Assembly: GCA_013397845.1 (NCBI GenBank)
Contig: VZTG01001883.1
Span: forward strand, 872,024 to 936,023
Direction of reading: 5' to 3'
Source of the DNA: Melanocharis versteri
Lineage: Eukaryota > Chordata > Aves > Passeriformes > Melanocharitidae
DNA length: 64,000 bases
Every line of letters begins with the position of its first letter. Position 1 is the stretch's first letter. Position numbers and translations under genes: made by a program. The notes under the pieces were generated by a model. The model had not been told where the DNA came from. It did no database searches and saw nothing but the letters and a program-made list of their open reading frames with translations. Shown piece by piece: positions 49,836-61,900 of the stretch.

Positions 49836-52384
49836 ATAGATGATTGCACTTTATAGTATTGCTTTCTCATTGAGTAATTTGCTTAGCAAAGTGAAAGAAA
49901 ATAAGCTGCATATACGGTGCATCTGGGTAAATGTAAGCCAAATCCATCAACAGGATTGTTGCGTTTAACATAAGCACAGGCTCTTGCACTTAAGATACAC
50001 ATCCAGGGTGAACACATCAGACAATACTTTACTATTTAGCACTAAGACATATTGCAGCTTGAGCACTTACTACTGAGGTTAAGAAATCCTTTGCCACTGA
50101 TTTCAGAGGGCACTGGAGCAGCTCTTCGATGAAATATAGTACAAATTCATCAACAAAACATATAAAGGGAAAGTATGTGCAATTCTGAAGCCAGTTCCTG
50201 ATTTCCTCACATAATTTAAAGGATCTATATTTTCCTCCTCAAATTCTCAATCAATATAATGTACAACATAATGTATCCCATATACTAATGATCATTTCTT
50301 GCAGTGGCACCTGTGCAGCCTTGTTGAAGCTGAAATTCTTACACACGCTTGTCAAACAATATGAAGTAGAACTAGAAATATTTGTTTATAAAAGCAATTT
50401 AAAGCTATCACTAAATGTGAAATATGGATGCAAAATGGTTACTTTGCCCTAATTAGAGCAGTTCCCAGCTAGGTTAATGTTTTTGCTGGTATTTGCGTAA
50501 CTGAGGGAACTCAAATTCCAGGTCCAGACCTTGAAGACTCCACAACACAAATACATGTGTATTATTTTAATGCCATTACCTGGCAACATTTGTGCTGAAG
50601 AGTCTTAACCCAAGCTTACTATTTGAGGGGGGGAGAAAAAATTGGCCTCAGCTTACACAGCAAACAACCTTGAGCTGAGTCAAAGGCTGGCACCTAATGG
50701 CCATTCACCCGTCTAACCAGGAAAGATTTTGCAAACTAATTGGTCAATGAAAAAAACTTACAGAACAATTTCCACCTTTATTCAGGGGATTTCTGAGCTA
50801 TGAGTAGTAGTCCCCATTTCATGTCTGCCACACAGTTTAGGCCAGCAGAGCACTAGCACTAGACCAGTAGCACCAGGTACGGCACATCTGCGCTGCTGAC
50901 AAGGTCTGTATGTTCATGAAATACCAGACAGACTTCAAGTGTCTTTAGATGCCAGGACACCAAAAGCAGAGGAGCAAGTGCTGGCTTGAAGATTATAAAA
51001 AAATTATGGTCACATAACTGCAGTGGCACTACGCATTTTTGGAGGTACAATGTGCTTTTGCTCCTACCCTTTCATAAGCATCATTCACTCTTTAGTAATG
51101 ACAACAAATTAAATAACTTTTAGCACTTCACTGCCTAGGCATTCACTGTCTCTGCATTTCTGAGCTGTAGCCCTTTGTCTGCAATGCAGACAGCAATGAA
51201 GACAATGCAGCAGCCAGGAGACAGCCACGGAAATATAGAGCTCGGAGGCTTGTTAAGTGCAGAGATGTGGAAATGCGTCCTCCCACGAAGCACAGGACCA
51301 CATATATGGCTACTAAAACCAAAATCTGCAGTGAAACTTTATTGAAGCAGAGGGCATGCCAGTGGGGGAGCATTAGTCCCAAGCATTTCTTTATGACTTG
51401 ATTTTCCTTTTGTCTTGGCCCTTTCTGGAAATAATAAAAATCCAAATTGAAGGACTGGTTAAGTAGGGAGCTAGCAGACTGCACAGATGAAGTGTTCATC
51501 AGTTTTGGGAAGGAGGGGAGAAGGGTCTGAAACTGTCTAACACACACAGTAAATATAGATATGTGAGGTTTATGCTAAGAACATTTCTGTTTCTGTGCAG
51601 TTATCTCTTACTGCCAGAATAGCCTTAAGGATTAAGATGGTTTATTGGGATCAAATGTCTTACAGATTATTGTAGTGCTGACTGTTTACTCGTTCGCATT
51701 AAAATACAGATCTACACTTATATCCCTCTATGTGCATCTCTCAATCACAAACTATTTTCATTCCCTAAATGGGTCAGCCCAGATTCTTAGACCATCCTAT
51801 TTTCCATATCCAAGATAAATCTCCAGAGACATCTTGATATGCCTATGTAGGTAGGCTATGCCTTAAAAACATTGTCAGCGCTCAGATCTCAGCACCTGCT
51901 GCCAGCGATTAACACAAAACTTTTGCTATAGGGTTTTTTAAGCAATGAATGGGTTAGAGGCTGAATCATCGGATGATTAAAATAGCTGAGGTTTGGGAGG
52001 GAAGGAAATCTAGAGGCTGGAACATACTTTTCTGCAGGAATGTCAACTGTGCTTTTAGAGGTATGAGACTTTGAGGCCATTTAATTTGTCTGGTGTATAA
52101 AATAGGTGTCTTTTACCAAAAGGATGGGGAAAAAAGTACAAGCCAGCCTCTAGCTGTCAACAAGTAAATTTCCTTTTAAAGCAGAGCCAAGGTTCTGCAA
52201 TCTTACCTGGCCTTAGCCATCTCTATGTTCTTCCTGAGCCTGATGTGCAACGCCAAGCATTCCCCACAACTAGATACCTAACAGAGCCCAGTGTGATAAG
52301 CGTGGTCTGAATTCAGATGAACTGACGGTGTTTTATCCTGTGCTGTCACTGAAAACAGCCCGGCTCAACCTTTTTTAGACCCTC

Positions 52385-52560
52385 CCTTCCAGTATTTATG
52401 TACATTGACGAAAACGGGACTGGACCCAGCACTGACCCCTAGGATTTCCCTACTGCTGGCCATTGGCCTCTAACTAGACTTCATAGCACTGATCACCATC
52501 CTCTAGGCACAGCTGTTAAGCCAGTACTCAATCCACCTCACTGTCTGCTTAGAGCTTCAA
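52385..52560 (-). mobile_element. CR1 LINE internal (ORF2) fragment, minus strand
   Basis: Reverse-complement CR1 phrases include ACTGGACCCAGCACTGACCC, TGGCCTCTAACTAGACTT, CACTGATCACCATCCTCT and CAATCCACCTCACTGTCTGC. The stretch comes from the reverse-transcriptase part of ORF2 and lacks the CR1 3' terminus, so it is a truncated or broken copy. Similarity fades after about 52560. Confidence 0.82.
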
Positions 52561-53100
52561 AGCTAGTGTTTAAGATACCTTAAATGTGAGAATGCCTCTC
52601 ATAGTGCCTGATTCTTGCACAGGTACCTGATGGTTCCCATATTTAGGAAGCTGTTGACATTGTTTTGTTGATGACCTGTTGCTCTGTTATCTGGTCTTTA
52701 CTCCCTGGATTGTTCTTCATTTTATCCAGAAACTATATGATTTGAGAGACTTCTGTAGGTCAAGATTTGGAGATTAGGTCCTTTCACAGATATTTTAATA
52801 GCCTCAGATATTTTTTTTTTTTCAGTCTTTGCTCCACAGTAGTTTTGCTGCAAAATGGAGGATAGAAAACACCTCCACTTGCAGCAGTACAGAGATTCAA
52901 GTGTTGCGAGTCTGGGTTTCCATGTATCTCTCAAGCAAGAGAGACTTTCTCATTCCGCTAAATCATAAGTTAATCTCTGCAGGGTTTGCCTTGCTGCTTG
53001 AATATTTTATCCAGAAATCAGAACACTCATGTTGAAATTAAATCAACAACTGAAGAATCTTAAGTTTGCGTAAGTCAATAAACCCAGGCAGAAAGAGAAC

Positions 53101-53158
53101 ACCTCATCCCTGCCTGAAGCCAAGAAAAGACCTCGTCCCTGCCTGAAGCCATGGTGTC
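53101..53158 (+). repeat. 29-bp tandem duplication
   Basis: ACCTCATCCCTGCCTGAAGC at 53101 is repeated as ACCTCGTCCCTGCCTGAAGC at 53130, with one change over the first 20 bases. This points to a recent local duplication. Confidence 0.85.
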
Positions 53159-55248
53159 CAAGTAAGAGGGTAATGATGCATACTGTAAGCCTTATAAACT
53201 GGTCTGCCCTGATTCACCCCACCCAGGACCTCAGCACCTGTTTAACATAACAGTCCTGTGAATGTTGGCATGAGCTTCTTATTTGCATCTCCATAAAGGA
53301 TACAGGCAAGGGTTCAGGATAATGGCTAAATCCAGTCTGAATGTGCTTTAGGTGCTAGAAAAGCACAAGCTAGTCTCACAAGTTTTCCATCACATCAAAT
53401 ATGAGCTAAGAAACAAGCAAGGTTCCTGACAGCTAAAGGCCCAGAGGTGGGCTCACAGCAGCAGGTTGAGATAGTGGCCTTTTACTCCAACATCTTCCAA
53501 AGTAAGTTTGGTGTGAAGCTTTTCTAATACCTGACAGTTGGATGCAGAAAAGTAGGAAGCCTTCCAAGCGAAACACCCGAGGTGATTAGGGAAAAAATGT
53601 AATTTGTAGAAAGATAATTTAGTCAAGGCACTGAGTGAAATAGTTCTGCGGTTAACAAATGTGCCTTCAGAATGTTAATAGATGTTTTCGTCTGTGTTTC
53701 AAGTCTCACAGCTCAGCCAAAGACAGTGAACTTTAACGATGTAATAGAGAGATGTTTGTGGAGAGGGGGAGGGGTTAGTTTCTTTTGTTTCCTTTCACGT
53801 ATAGATACTGCAGCTAGGATCGACACATGACACTGTCTAACACTAGATTTCCCTAGACCGGTGAAAGGATGAGGGACATCAAGTCACCTGGGACAAATTT
53901 TTGTGATCAAGTGCTGTTTCAGGGTTTCTCAGCCTTAGAATAATAATAACCAGGTTATTAGTATTCACCTAATTTAAATCATATGTTTCTTTTGCACATC
54001 ACAGAGAGTGAACTGGGACCTGTACACAGTGCCATCTTGCAGGTATTACGTTTGTGGCACAGGGCACAATCCACTGCAACTGAGCTGAGATTCACTAACA
54101 CCTCCCAAGCAGTTAAAAGCTTATGGAGACTTTCTCAGCGCTCTTGGTTTAGCTCTGACTTTGTCAAAGTCTTCTCTTACAGAATATTTTGATGAATAAA
54201 TATTTTTCAGTAATATAACAGCTCTGTAAAAGTATTCTGCAAGTATCCAAGCAACTGCACATCAAATTGTCAGATCTGATTACATTTACTAACCCCACAC
54301 AAAGAGCAGTTTTTCTAGTGTCTTTAGCAGAAACTGGACACAGTTGCTCAAATTTTGTTTTCTGCTTTTGGGATAGACATCTCAAACCTCACAAAATAGA
54401 AACCTTTTTGAACAGACAAGCTTGGTATCAGGCTTCAAATTTCAGTTTACAACTATGGACTGCACCAAGAAATTATAAGAGTAGTAATGAAGCTCTGACA
54501 TTAAAAAAAAATGGATCCAATTCATACAGTTGAGTCCCAAAGGTTATGATGTGGAGCATCATCTACAGGGAAAAATCACAATGGATGTAATCCACTTAAA
54601 AATTTCAAAGTGTTTGAGAGAAGATGACAGAATCATAAGTGTTTCATCTCATATATGAGGAAGCAGTGACACTAAAAAAAGGGGGGATTGTGCATTCTTG
54701 CAGTTAGATAGCATCAGAAGCCAGTCTAGACCCAAATCTGTGATCCACAGATTTTGTCCATATGCTTTACTCTTAGATAAATATGTCATATTCATTTTTA
54801 TTTACTTGTAATAAGCTGATGCAGATATTCCAAAATTAATATGAAGTCAATTAACAAAATTCAGAGGAAGGCAGAGATATAACCAGGAAGAGCTGTTCAT
54901 AATTAAAGGTATACTATAATACACATATACTTTTATTACTTCTGAATTGATCATCAAAGGATCTGCAATCTCATATATAAGACGGATCAAAAATTACTGG
55001 GAGAAAGGAATCAGGAAATAACTGGTAATAAAAGACAAGTTAAAAAGGCTCCCAAGGTTTTGGTAGGCTATTTATGAACTGAAAGAGATAAAATAGATCT
55101 CCAAATCATTCACCATTAGTTATTCAGCCTACTTTAGAATTGTTTTACTAGGACAAGAACGTACTGCAAATTCTAAACCTGCCACTTCGGCTCCTGTGAT
55201 TTATTAGACACCCATTGTTTTTAGGGGTTAGGATGCAGCTGCAAGGCG

Positions 55249-55640
55249 ATGATTCAATGCAAATTAAATAGCTCATGTCATACTCATCAAATTAGTGCTG
55301 TTCAATGCAACATTAACTACTTGAAACCATCTTGTCAGCTCGTTTTAACAGAGACAGGTACCCTCTGCATCTCCACACTTCTCTTTAATGCTGGGGATTC
55401 GGGAAGGGGGGTGAGGGAGGGGGTCACAAATGGCTCTTTCTTTTTGGCAGTCTCAGCCCTCAGCAGGAAGCCCAGCACTACAGGGGCATTTATGCTTCCC
55501 CCAGGAGCAGAGGATGGAGCCACACCACCTCCTGTACAGCTGGTAAGGCTGCAGCCAGCGCCAGGGGAAAGCACAATCCGGCTGCGAGTTGGCAAGCCAC
55601 CTAAAACGGCTCATTAATTAGGTCTCTTCTTCTAACGGCT
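55249..55640. promoter_or_regulatory. GC-richer block, possible conserved element or unannotated exon
   Basis: This is the most GC-rich stretch of the downstream region. On the + strand an acceptor-like TTCTTTTTGGCAG (AG at 55449-55450) and a donor-like TGGTAAGG (GT at 55543) bracket a 92-base interval. A potential G-quadruplex lies just upstream (55393-55423). At the right edge GGCTCATTAATTAGG (about 55606-55621) has a homeodomain-type core. Open frames exist on both strands (122 codons +, 86 codons -) without a recognisable family. It could be an enhancer, a lncRNA exon or chance, and nothing here decides between them. Confidence 0.25.
55393..55423 (+). other. Potential G-quadruplex on the plus strand
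   Basis: Five G runs of 4, 3, 6, 3 and 5 bases are separated by loops of 4, 2, 3 and 1 bases, satisfying the G3+N1-7 rule with one run to spare. Formation is inferred from pattern only. Confidence 0.65.
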
Positions 55641-55910
55641 AATATAAAAAATATTAAATAATTATTGCAGGTGATGTATGCTTTTACATTACAACTTTTT
55701 TAATTGGTTAACTTTGTTTTTAAATTATACTATCACCAGACCCTAAGAACTATCCAAGATTAACACTTCTTAAGCCTTGGAAAGCACAAAAATGATCAAA
55801 TTATTGTAGGAAACAGTGTAGATCTGAAGAATAACATAAGTTTAACATTTTCGGTTAATAAACCTGGGCATGACCAAGACAAGGAAATACCACTTTGCAG
55901 AAATTAAGTT

Positions 55911-55985
55911 TATAATTTTTAAATATTTATCTATATAAATATATTATTTATATCAATATATTATTTATTTATAATAAATAATAAG
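55911..55985. repeat. AT-rich low-complexity patch
   Basis: About 75 bases are almost entirely A and T, with repeated TATATTATTTAT units. No gene content. Confidence 0.85.
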
Positions 55986-58900
55986 TCAAATTAAACTTCT
56001 CACAAAGCCAAACTTTGCATAATTCTTATACTCCTAAATATTGATATTAGCAAAAATATTAGCAACATTTCTTCTGATTACAAAACGTTTTTCTAAACGT
56101 TTTTTTCTCTAGAATATGAGAATTATGTACCCACTTGTACACTGTGTCCACGGGTTAGTTATTTCATCTACATAATATGCTTTCATCTAGAACTTAAAAA
56201 TTATATTTCATACATTCTCCATGAAAAAGTGGTTATGTCAAACTTTTCAAAACTCAAGGAGACTTCACTAATGGCATATAAAGACCCTTGCAACCAACAC
56301 ACATCCTTTATCTTGTTTACAAACATTTTGTGCACTGCAAGGTTTAATTGCTGACATTGTTCCATTACTAGAAACCGTGTTTCCTTCACATATCAAAGCT
56401 AACCACTATACACTTACATTATAATTCAAATTCTCTTATAATTGCTTCAGAATCTAACAGAGCTTTAGCAACAAAAATTATAATTGGTTTCAACAAAACT
56501 TATAATTGCTTTCTACCCTTCTTATTTTAAGAAGTCTTCTGTAAGAAGTTTATAAAGAGCAAGTTCAGTACTGCCACACAGATCACTGCCTTGGAGTCTA
56601 GAGCCAGAAAAGCCTAATAACTCATCACTTCTGCCTTATATGTGTGTGTGCTTATGTGAGCATATAAACATAGTGTAGGTATATCTGTATATAAAATGTT
56701 ACAGAATTTCCCTCTCTGCTGCCCCTTTCTGCCCACCAGCTTGTGTAAAACTGGAACAATTTCTCTAGAAAGGTGCCAGTCTTCATATGGAGACTTGCTG
56801 GAGACTCTCTTTGTGTCTGATTAGTCTGTCTTCAAGCTTAATCATCTGATTTATATCCAGTTTCGATGTGCCTGGTCTTAAGTCCTCCCTCTGCTAAAAA
56901 AAAAGGCCCTTTTGGTATATGGTATTTTTTCTTTAGGAAGATATTTATTCACTCTGTCCAAGCTTCCTCTAAAGCTTTTTAATAATCCAAACATGCTGAC
57001 TTTGTAGCTTTTTCGCTGCAGGATGTTTTTTCCTATTTTCAAACCAATTTTGCAGTTCTTTTCTATCCCTTTTCACCATTCAGTGCTAGGAAGAAATATT
57101 GGATATAGAGACCAAGTGTACACGTCCACTGCCAGTCTTCAGCATCTTGTCAGAAGATGAAACCAGCACCCCTATTTCAACTCATATTTCACTCTTCACA
57201 TGTGAAAAGAACAAAAGCAATTGTCACTAAAATGTTCTCCCAAAGGCCTTTAAAAATACATTCCATTGCCATAACATATGATTTCCCTATGCTCTACAGG
57301 GCAGGATAATCATGGAAATATAGAACATTAGCAATAGCCCTGTCTGTTGCCCTCTTCCTAACAGCACTCTGCAAAGTTTTTAACTCTGTTACAGGATCTT
57401 GAAGTATGCTCCAAGGGTTTTTCTAGAACATCTTGTGATCCAGATGCTCTGTGCATCACTCTAGGCTAAATGCCTATTTTACAGTCACCTGTAATCTTAA
57501 GGAACTGAATTCAATGGCACAGGCACATCTTTCCAATCCCATTTACCCTTGGCTTCGGCTGAAGACAAGCGTTTACCCAAAGCAATCAGCCCTGCCACAG
57601 CCTGAAAGGCAGAGTGCTGAAAGCTAAATCACCAGCTTCAAAACCACTAAAGATAAGTTTACATTAACATCTCTTTTTATCTCTATTACAAGTGATGTAA
57701 CGTAACTAGAACATTAACATTAGCCTTCACTGTATATTTTTAAAGTACATTTATTGGAGCAATTAAAATTACGTTTAACCAGACAAGAAGCATGGGCCTC
57801 ACCTCACCATTGCCATAGCAACATAAAAAGCAGTAAAAAGGGTGGAAGGCTCTCACTCTCAATAAATAACCTGACACAGAAGGGATGGGCCAAAGGATTC
57901 ACTCTAATCTCACACAAGTGAAGGCAAGGGTGATTTGAATAGAAGGCAAGAAGGGAGGTAACAGATTAATTTAGGACATAATCTAGACTGAACTGAACTT
58001 TCCTCGTTCTTCACATTTACAAGCCCCAAAAAACACTGCCTCAAGAAACAGAAAGGAGAATAATCCCATGGATTGCACCTGACTGAGAGTTGCCCCCAAC
58101 AAGTAGATTTGCAAGCTGCAGCTTCCCTGTCTCGTGTTCCACCACTACAAATATCTGGTTGCTCCTATTATGCCAATGCACTGAGTGTGTCACTGAGAGC
58201 TGGGGTTAAACACAGTGTCTGTTTCACATTATAGCACTTTCAAGACACACTGTACATGGCTAATTCGCTGTCAGTTATTTTCAAACACAACATCTGCTGT
58301 TGGTTTATCTCTCCAGACAAAAGCTAAGGTCACAATTGCAATAATGTTTTTTTTATTGTTCTTGTAAAGAACTGGGGCTTTTCTCTTAATTACTTTGGGT
58401 GTGTTCTTGTGGGCCGCAAATGTTGAGAAAACATTACATAAGGTGAATCAGAAAGCTATAAACCAGGAAGGAAAGTGCAAATTCTATACATAGTTTTCAC
58501 ACTGCGCAGTTTTGAAGAGAAACTGGCAGCTGCTCCCAGTGAGAAAAGCAGCTTAGGTTAGCTGTGCAGTACCGTACCCGATGGGGCTACCACAGTGCAG
58601 CTATAGAAACTGTCACGAGGAGCAGGAAATCCAATTTCATTCCCTCCTCCCTCGTCGTGAGATAAGAGAGTTCTGCTATTGCAGGCTAAAGATTACCGAT
58701 CATTTCCATGTGCACACCCATGTCATGCTCTTTTAACATTCTCATATGAGCACTGGAGATAAACTCCATAGAAGTAGAAGTTAAAAACAGACTTGCCCCA
58801 CTGCAGCAAGAAGGAATAGAAAAACAATAGCTTTAGCAAGAACAATAGAAACAGCTGAATTACTGAAAAATGTTTGGGATGGAACACATTTTGAGAATCA

Positions 58901-61900
58901 AGGAAATGTAGATAGGCATGAATGATTCTAGCCATTTTGGGTTTTTTCACTTCTGACTCACTTGTACCAGGCCACTTACCATGGCCTGGGGGCACAGAAT
59001 GGTTTACATCAATGCAAAGGGCAAATTAGACTTAACCACCATCACTCTATATGGCTCCTCCATTTAGTCTGCCAGCAGTTCAGTGTTCACAATGACCACA
59101 CCTTGTTCTAGCCAAGTGCTTGTCCCCTAGGACCTGACAGGGGGCCAATACCCAGGGTCACATGGATGATGCAGATAAATAACAACACCCGCTAATCTCA
59201 GTTCCTGTATGCCAAACTCAAACTTTGGCTGTATTATTGACAAAGTTATTGCCCCTCTTAACTTGAGTTGCTGAGTTCTACAAAGTAGATCAGCAATTAT
59301 ATTAAAGGCATCCTAGGGATGGACATTTTGGTTTGTTGCTACCAACAATCCAATGACATCAGTCTTGTAGCTGTAACTTGTACAAGATCCTCCACCACCT
59401 GTCTGAAGCAGCAACAAATAAGGACATTGAAAATTCAAGATCACCTTAACTACCACAGTGTTGCAGCTGAATGTGCCTCTCAGCCTTTGTTATTCAAAGC
59501 TCTAGGAGTCATGAAATGAAAACTGGGTTGGTAGCTTGGTGTTAGGGTGTTCATTATGCAAGTTGACAGTTAAGGTCCACTGCTTCTTCAGTGGTATTTC
59601 AAATCTTTATGCTTAAGGTTAGACAACTGAACAATAACATGCCACCTAAAATAAAACTATACTTCACCTTTGCAGAACATAGTATGGGCAAATAACTTAG
59701 ACTAAAGCTGGGGTCTTAGATGTGTTCATTACTAGGTGCAACTGTTCAACTTATTAAATGTGGGTCTGAATGCCTATAAAAAGTATATTTGGTTATGCAA
59801 AAATTATGAAGAAAACAAATCACATTCATCAAACACATAAACTCTGTCACCATTTTAGAAATCTAAGCAGGTTGAAAAACAAAAGGGGAAATGATGGTTC
59901 ACAAATAATTTGCTGGCTGAGGAAAAACTAATGAATAATTTACTTGACAAACATCATCACGTAATGGAAGACATATTCATAAATCTTCTTAATTGACGGG
60001 AAAAATAATTGAATAAAATCTGCAAAAAGAATTAAAATGAAAACACCTTGTCTAATTTAAAGTTTTCTTAGGGTAAGATATTATAGCTGCAAATTCAATA
60101 ATCTGGGGTAAGGACCACAAAAACCTGTTCCTTTGTTTCCCCTTTTGTTATTGCTAGGAAAATAAGGTGTTCATGTTTGACCGACATTGCGCAGATTTAA
60201 TCACCAGAAGGCATTAATAGGTTTTGCTTTCATACAATGCTGTGAGATGAAACCCTTCAGTCACCCTCCCAGGTGTCTAGCAGGGGTAATCTCTCACCTT
60301 CCAGCTCTGCAGTGACTCCCAGTCTTCTTCCCACCTGAATTCCATGTTGTCAGGGTTTGGTCATGCTGCTAAATGCAAGAATGTCGATATACTTGGCCAA
60401 GTGGACAAGGAAAGGACTATTTCTGACTTGGCTGGGCCACTGGGTGCTCTCTGCAGCACTTCTTACATAGTTTGAGAGACAGGTGGTCACAGAGAAGTGA
60501 TGGGTTCACTATTTTTGCTTGGGTGCTCTTTTGTACACATCTTTTATATCTTAGTCAAAAACTAGGCAGGAACCCAAGACTACCAAGGATTTGAGATCTG
60601 CCTTGAAATACCTCTGCTACCTGGTCCTCCTCTGCTCCGCCAGTCTTCAGATGGGTAGAGATATAATACACTCTGTTAGCTCTCTCTTTTCTGGTGCATC
60701 ACAGTTCATCTAAGTATTTATGAATTCTTGCCTTGTTTGGCTGGAAATGTGTGAAGAAATGCAACAGATCAGAAGCAGTGCCAGCAACAACTGTATTTCA
60801 CAGGAAAACAATGTCCTTTGCTTTGCAGAGAATATGTGGCCCCAAGTTTGCTTTTGATGCACTCACAGACGTCGCCACAGAGACTGGGTTCCATAGTCTT
60901 TATTCTTTACTACTTCTGCAGGTAAATAATAATAATTTTTTTAATTGTTGAAATATATATTCATCTGCAATGGGTAGCTATTTTTCCACATGACCCATTA
61001 ATTTCTACTAGATAAAGAACAGCATCAGCACATATGTGCTGTATTAAACAACTTTTTCCTCTCATATTTCTCATTTAATTAATTACCTAATTTCTCAATT
61101 TTCTGCCACTATTTTTCAGTGACCTTAATTCAAAATCACATCAGTATCTATTTTGTCCTATTCTGCACACACTAAAAGAAGCTCCCTTAAAGTACGTCCG
61201 GTTCTTTTCTGATTGCTCTTCCCAGTTTGAAATTTTGGAGGGGGTGAAAGCAGGAAGTAAAAGGGTTTAATCCATGTAGAAGAAACTGTTTTATCTGTAT
61301 CCTTTGGGATGTATTCAACATTGTACGACCCAAGGAAGTGTGTGCCCTGGGAGACAGAAAGCATGCACAGGTCAAACAGAGGACACAAACACAATACTTC
61401 GTGGTGCCCTGCACCTACTGAGTTTAAGGCAATGCAGGGAGGTTTCAAAAATATTTTGGCACTGACAAATGCAGCAGTAAAATTCTCAGACATCTCATAA
61501 GGACAAGAGTTGAGAGAGTTCTCATCAGGTAGAAAATCTTACTTTTAATCTCTGAGTGTCTCAGTTACCAAGTAATAAAACAGGATTATCTCTTGATTAT
61601 CAGTTCGTGATGATAATAGAAATTTTATTACTACTTTTAGAGGGGAGGGGGTTGTTAGATGAAATTAATCTCATCTTAGTTACATACTTAGACATATCAG
61701 GTTTCTACAGCTTTTACTGATCTTGCACTCAGCAGTTAGATATCTAGAATCTCTAAGTATTAGGCCCAAGGCCAGCAAGTCACCCTCGATGCATAGCATG
61801 TGCTGCATTCCATTCCTTAATTATAATTAATTACATGTTTAAAGTTTGCTACATGCTAAAATTCTGATCTTGGGACATTTTACCCTGGGTCATCCTAGAC

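Noticed and set aside
55249..55617. 122-codon open frame as a protein gene
   Set aside because: The reading frame crosses the G-quadruplex stretch and has no recognisable domain. The block is kept as a possible regulatory or exon-like element but not as a CDS.
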